Below, one piece after another: positions 7,900 through 8,831 of a stretch of 8,831 nucleotides of DNA. Both the position numbers and the translations under genes were made by a program. The notes below the pieces were generated by a model that was given only the letters and a program-made list of their open reading frames with translations, was not told where the DNA came from and did no database searches. Location: assembly GCA_900555195.1 (NCBI GenBank), contig USKC01000114.1, positions 1 through 8,831 on the forward strand, written 5' to 3'. Position 1 is the first letter of the stretch, and the number at the start of each line of letters is the position of its first letter. Source of the stretch: an uncultured Lachnospiraceae bacterium. Its GTDB lineage: Bacteria > Bacillota > Clostridia > Lachnospirales > Lachnospiraceae.

Positions 7900-7928
7900 A
7901 TGATATTACAAAATTTATCAAGTTGCAA
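7900..7928 (-). promoter_or_regulatory. Promoter of the DUF6106-like gene
   Basis: On the - strand TTGCAA (7928-7923), 17 bp, TATCAT (7905-7900). Transcription would start near 7893, giving about 80 nt of 5' UTR before ATG 7811. It supports the shorter start, since the extended frame would begin inside the -35 element. Confidence 0.6.
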
Positions 7929-8000
7929 GTACAGCTATCCAGGACACCAAAAATTCACAGGGAATTTAGAAAATTTTAAGAGGTTTGCCTGAGAGGTTCA

Positions 8001-8029
8001 TTGACATCATTTCATCCTCCGATTATCAT
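8001..8029 (+). promoter_or_regulatory. Promoter of the 8105 gene
   Basis: A perfect TTGACA (8001-8006), 17 bp, and TATCAT (8024-8029). Transcription would start near 8036, giving a 5' UTR of about 70 nt. The UTR holds a small AGAGAA/TTCTCT hairpin near 8065-8080; the first bases of the transcript (AGAGAAG, 8032-8038) could pair with the same 3' arm instead. Confidence 0.75.
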
Positions 8030-8104
8030 TAAGAGAAGAAATTGCGCAGGGATTCTTATTCTTAAGAGAAAGCTTCTCTCCCAGCGCCGGAAAAGAGGTT
8101 AATT

Positions 8105-8824
8105 ATGGCAGAAGGCAATTCCGTATTTGATGAAATCAGAGCCCAGCATAAGAAAATGAAGGGCAAAAGCCTGAAAGAAAAGGCCGCTTATTTCTGGGAA
8201 TATTACAGGGTGGCCACAATCGTAGCAATTCTGGTGATCGCATTTGCAGCCAATCTCATCTACACCATCGTAACTGCAAAAGACAGTGCTTTTCATGGAG
8301 TACTTATAAACGGATATACAGACATAGATGTCACTTCCTTTATGGAAGGATTTGAATCCTTTGCGCAAATTGATACGAACAAATATTCCACTTCTTTGGA
8401 AACTAATTTTACGCTTCAGCAAGATTCCACCGATCAATATACGATGGCAAACATTCAAAAATTCGCCGCTATGGTTGCAGCCAAGGAACTGGACGTGGTC
8501 ATCATCGATCCGGATACCTTTGCCACCTATGCGGACGGAGGATACTTCTACAATCTGAATGATCTGCTTTCCGACGAGATGTTGAATGAATATGAAGATC
8601 GCCTGATCTACTATGATATCCCTGAGGATGGGCAGGAAGATGTCCCTGCGGCCATTCGCGTAACCGACGTTCCGTTTTTGCAGGAAAGTCAGGCCTACGC
8701 AGCCTATGAGGACGCTTATCTGGCCGTCATCGTAAACACGCAGCATCCGGATACGGTGATTTCATTCCTGGAATATCTGGAACAGCCTTTTACGATTTCT
8801 GGGACAGAATCGGAGCAGGAATAA
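8105..8824 (+). CDS. Hypothetical membrane-anchored protein with a large extracytoplasmic domain
   Basis: A 239-residue protein I do not recognise as a named family. Residues 1-35 are charged and probably cytoplasmic (EIRAQHKKMKGKSLKEKAAYFWEYYR), one membrane helix follows (about 36-58, VATIVAILVIAFAANLIYTIV), and about 180 acidic residues lie outside. The outer part contains LDVVIIDPDTFATYADGGYFYNL and LAVIVNTQHPDTVISFLEYL, which recall fragments of solute-binding-protein folds and suggest a small alpha/beta domain; that is weak inference. There is no signal-peptidase or lipobox site, so it stays membrane-anchored. ATG 8105 follows GAGGT at good spacing and its own promoter. The C-terminal tail is Glu/Ser-rich (SGTESEQE). 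It ends seven bases before the window edge, so its downstream context is unseen. Confidence 0.75.
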   Translation: MAEGNSVFDEIRAQHKKMKGKSLKEKAAYFWEYYRVATIVAILVIAFAANLIYTIVTAKDSAFHGVLINGYTDIDVTSFMEGFESFAQIDTNKYSTSLETNFTLQQDSTDQYTMANIQKFAAMVAAKELDVVIIDPDTFATYADGGYFYNLNDLLSDEMLNEYEDRLIYYDIPEDGQEDVPAAIRVTDVPFLQESQAYAAYEDAYLAVIVNTQHPDTVISFLEYLEQPFTISGTESEQE

Positions 8825-8831
8825 CCGGCCC

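Noticed and set aside
7812..7928. N-terminal extension of the DUF6106-like gene to a TTG at 7928
   Set aside because: The extension has low hydrophobicity and no family resemblance, starts within a good -35/-10 promoter on the same strand, and lacks a ribosome binding site.

Overview
The window looks like a chromosomal segment from a Firmicute of class Clostridia, most likely a Lachnospiraceae gut anaerobe. The grounds are strong AGGAGG-type ribosome binding sites, sigma-A promoters with 17-bp spacers, intrinsic terminators, moderate GC, an ATP-type PEP carboxykinase, and small membrane proteins of a style common in that family. The species cannot be fixed from the sequence alone.

Left part (1-2949, + strand): the 3' part of an ECF-type RNA polymerase sigma factor is followed by an unrecognised 403-residue protein with repeated V-N-G turns, probably in the same operon. 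Next comes a 250-bp gap with a good promoter, a 21-codon leader frame whose stop codon sits in the loop of a strong intrinsic terminator, and then a YitT-family membrane protein. No second promoter is obvious between terminator and yitT, so the leader may attenuate it.

Middle part (2950-7811, - strand): reading leftward, a two-helix membrane protein resembling the DUF6106 type, guaB (IMP dehydrogenase), pckA (ATP-dependent PEP carboxykinase) and a nitroreductase-family flavoprotein. These appear to be separate transcription units. A two-sided hairpin lies before guaB, a hairpin array and a strong promoter lie between guaB and pckA, and a terminator lies between pckA and the nitroreductase.

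The most unusual structure is at the 3' end of guaB (about 5529-5748). The last ten codons plus stop of guaB (peptide [10 protein letters not shown]) occur three times in tandem, each inside its own stem-loop, followed by a truncated fourth copy. The second copy encodes exactly the same peptide and stop but differs at six third-codon positions, and both arms of its stem have changed together. This suggests the scar of recombination with a diverged guaB, or of an element that rebuilds the guaB 3' end, followed by a 111-bp tandem duplication.

Right part (7812-8831): two divergent promoters separate the DUF6106-like gene from an unrecognised single-span membrane protein with a large extracytoplasmic domain, which ends seven bases before the window edge. 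No rRNA, tRNA, insertion sequence, integrase or CRISPR array is visible.
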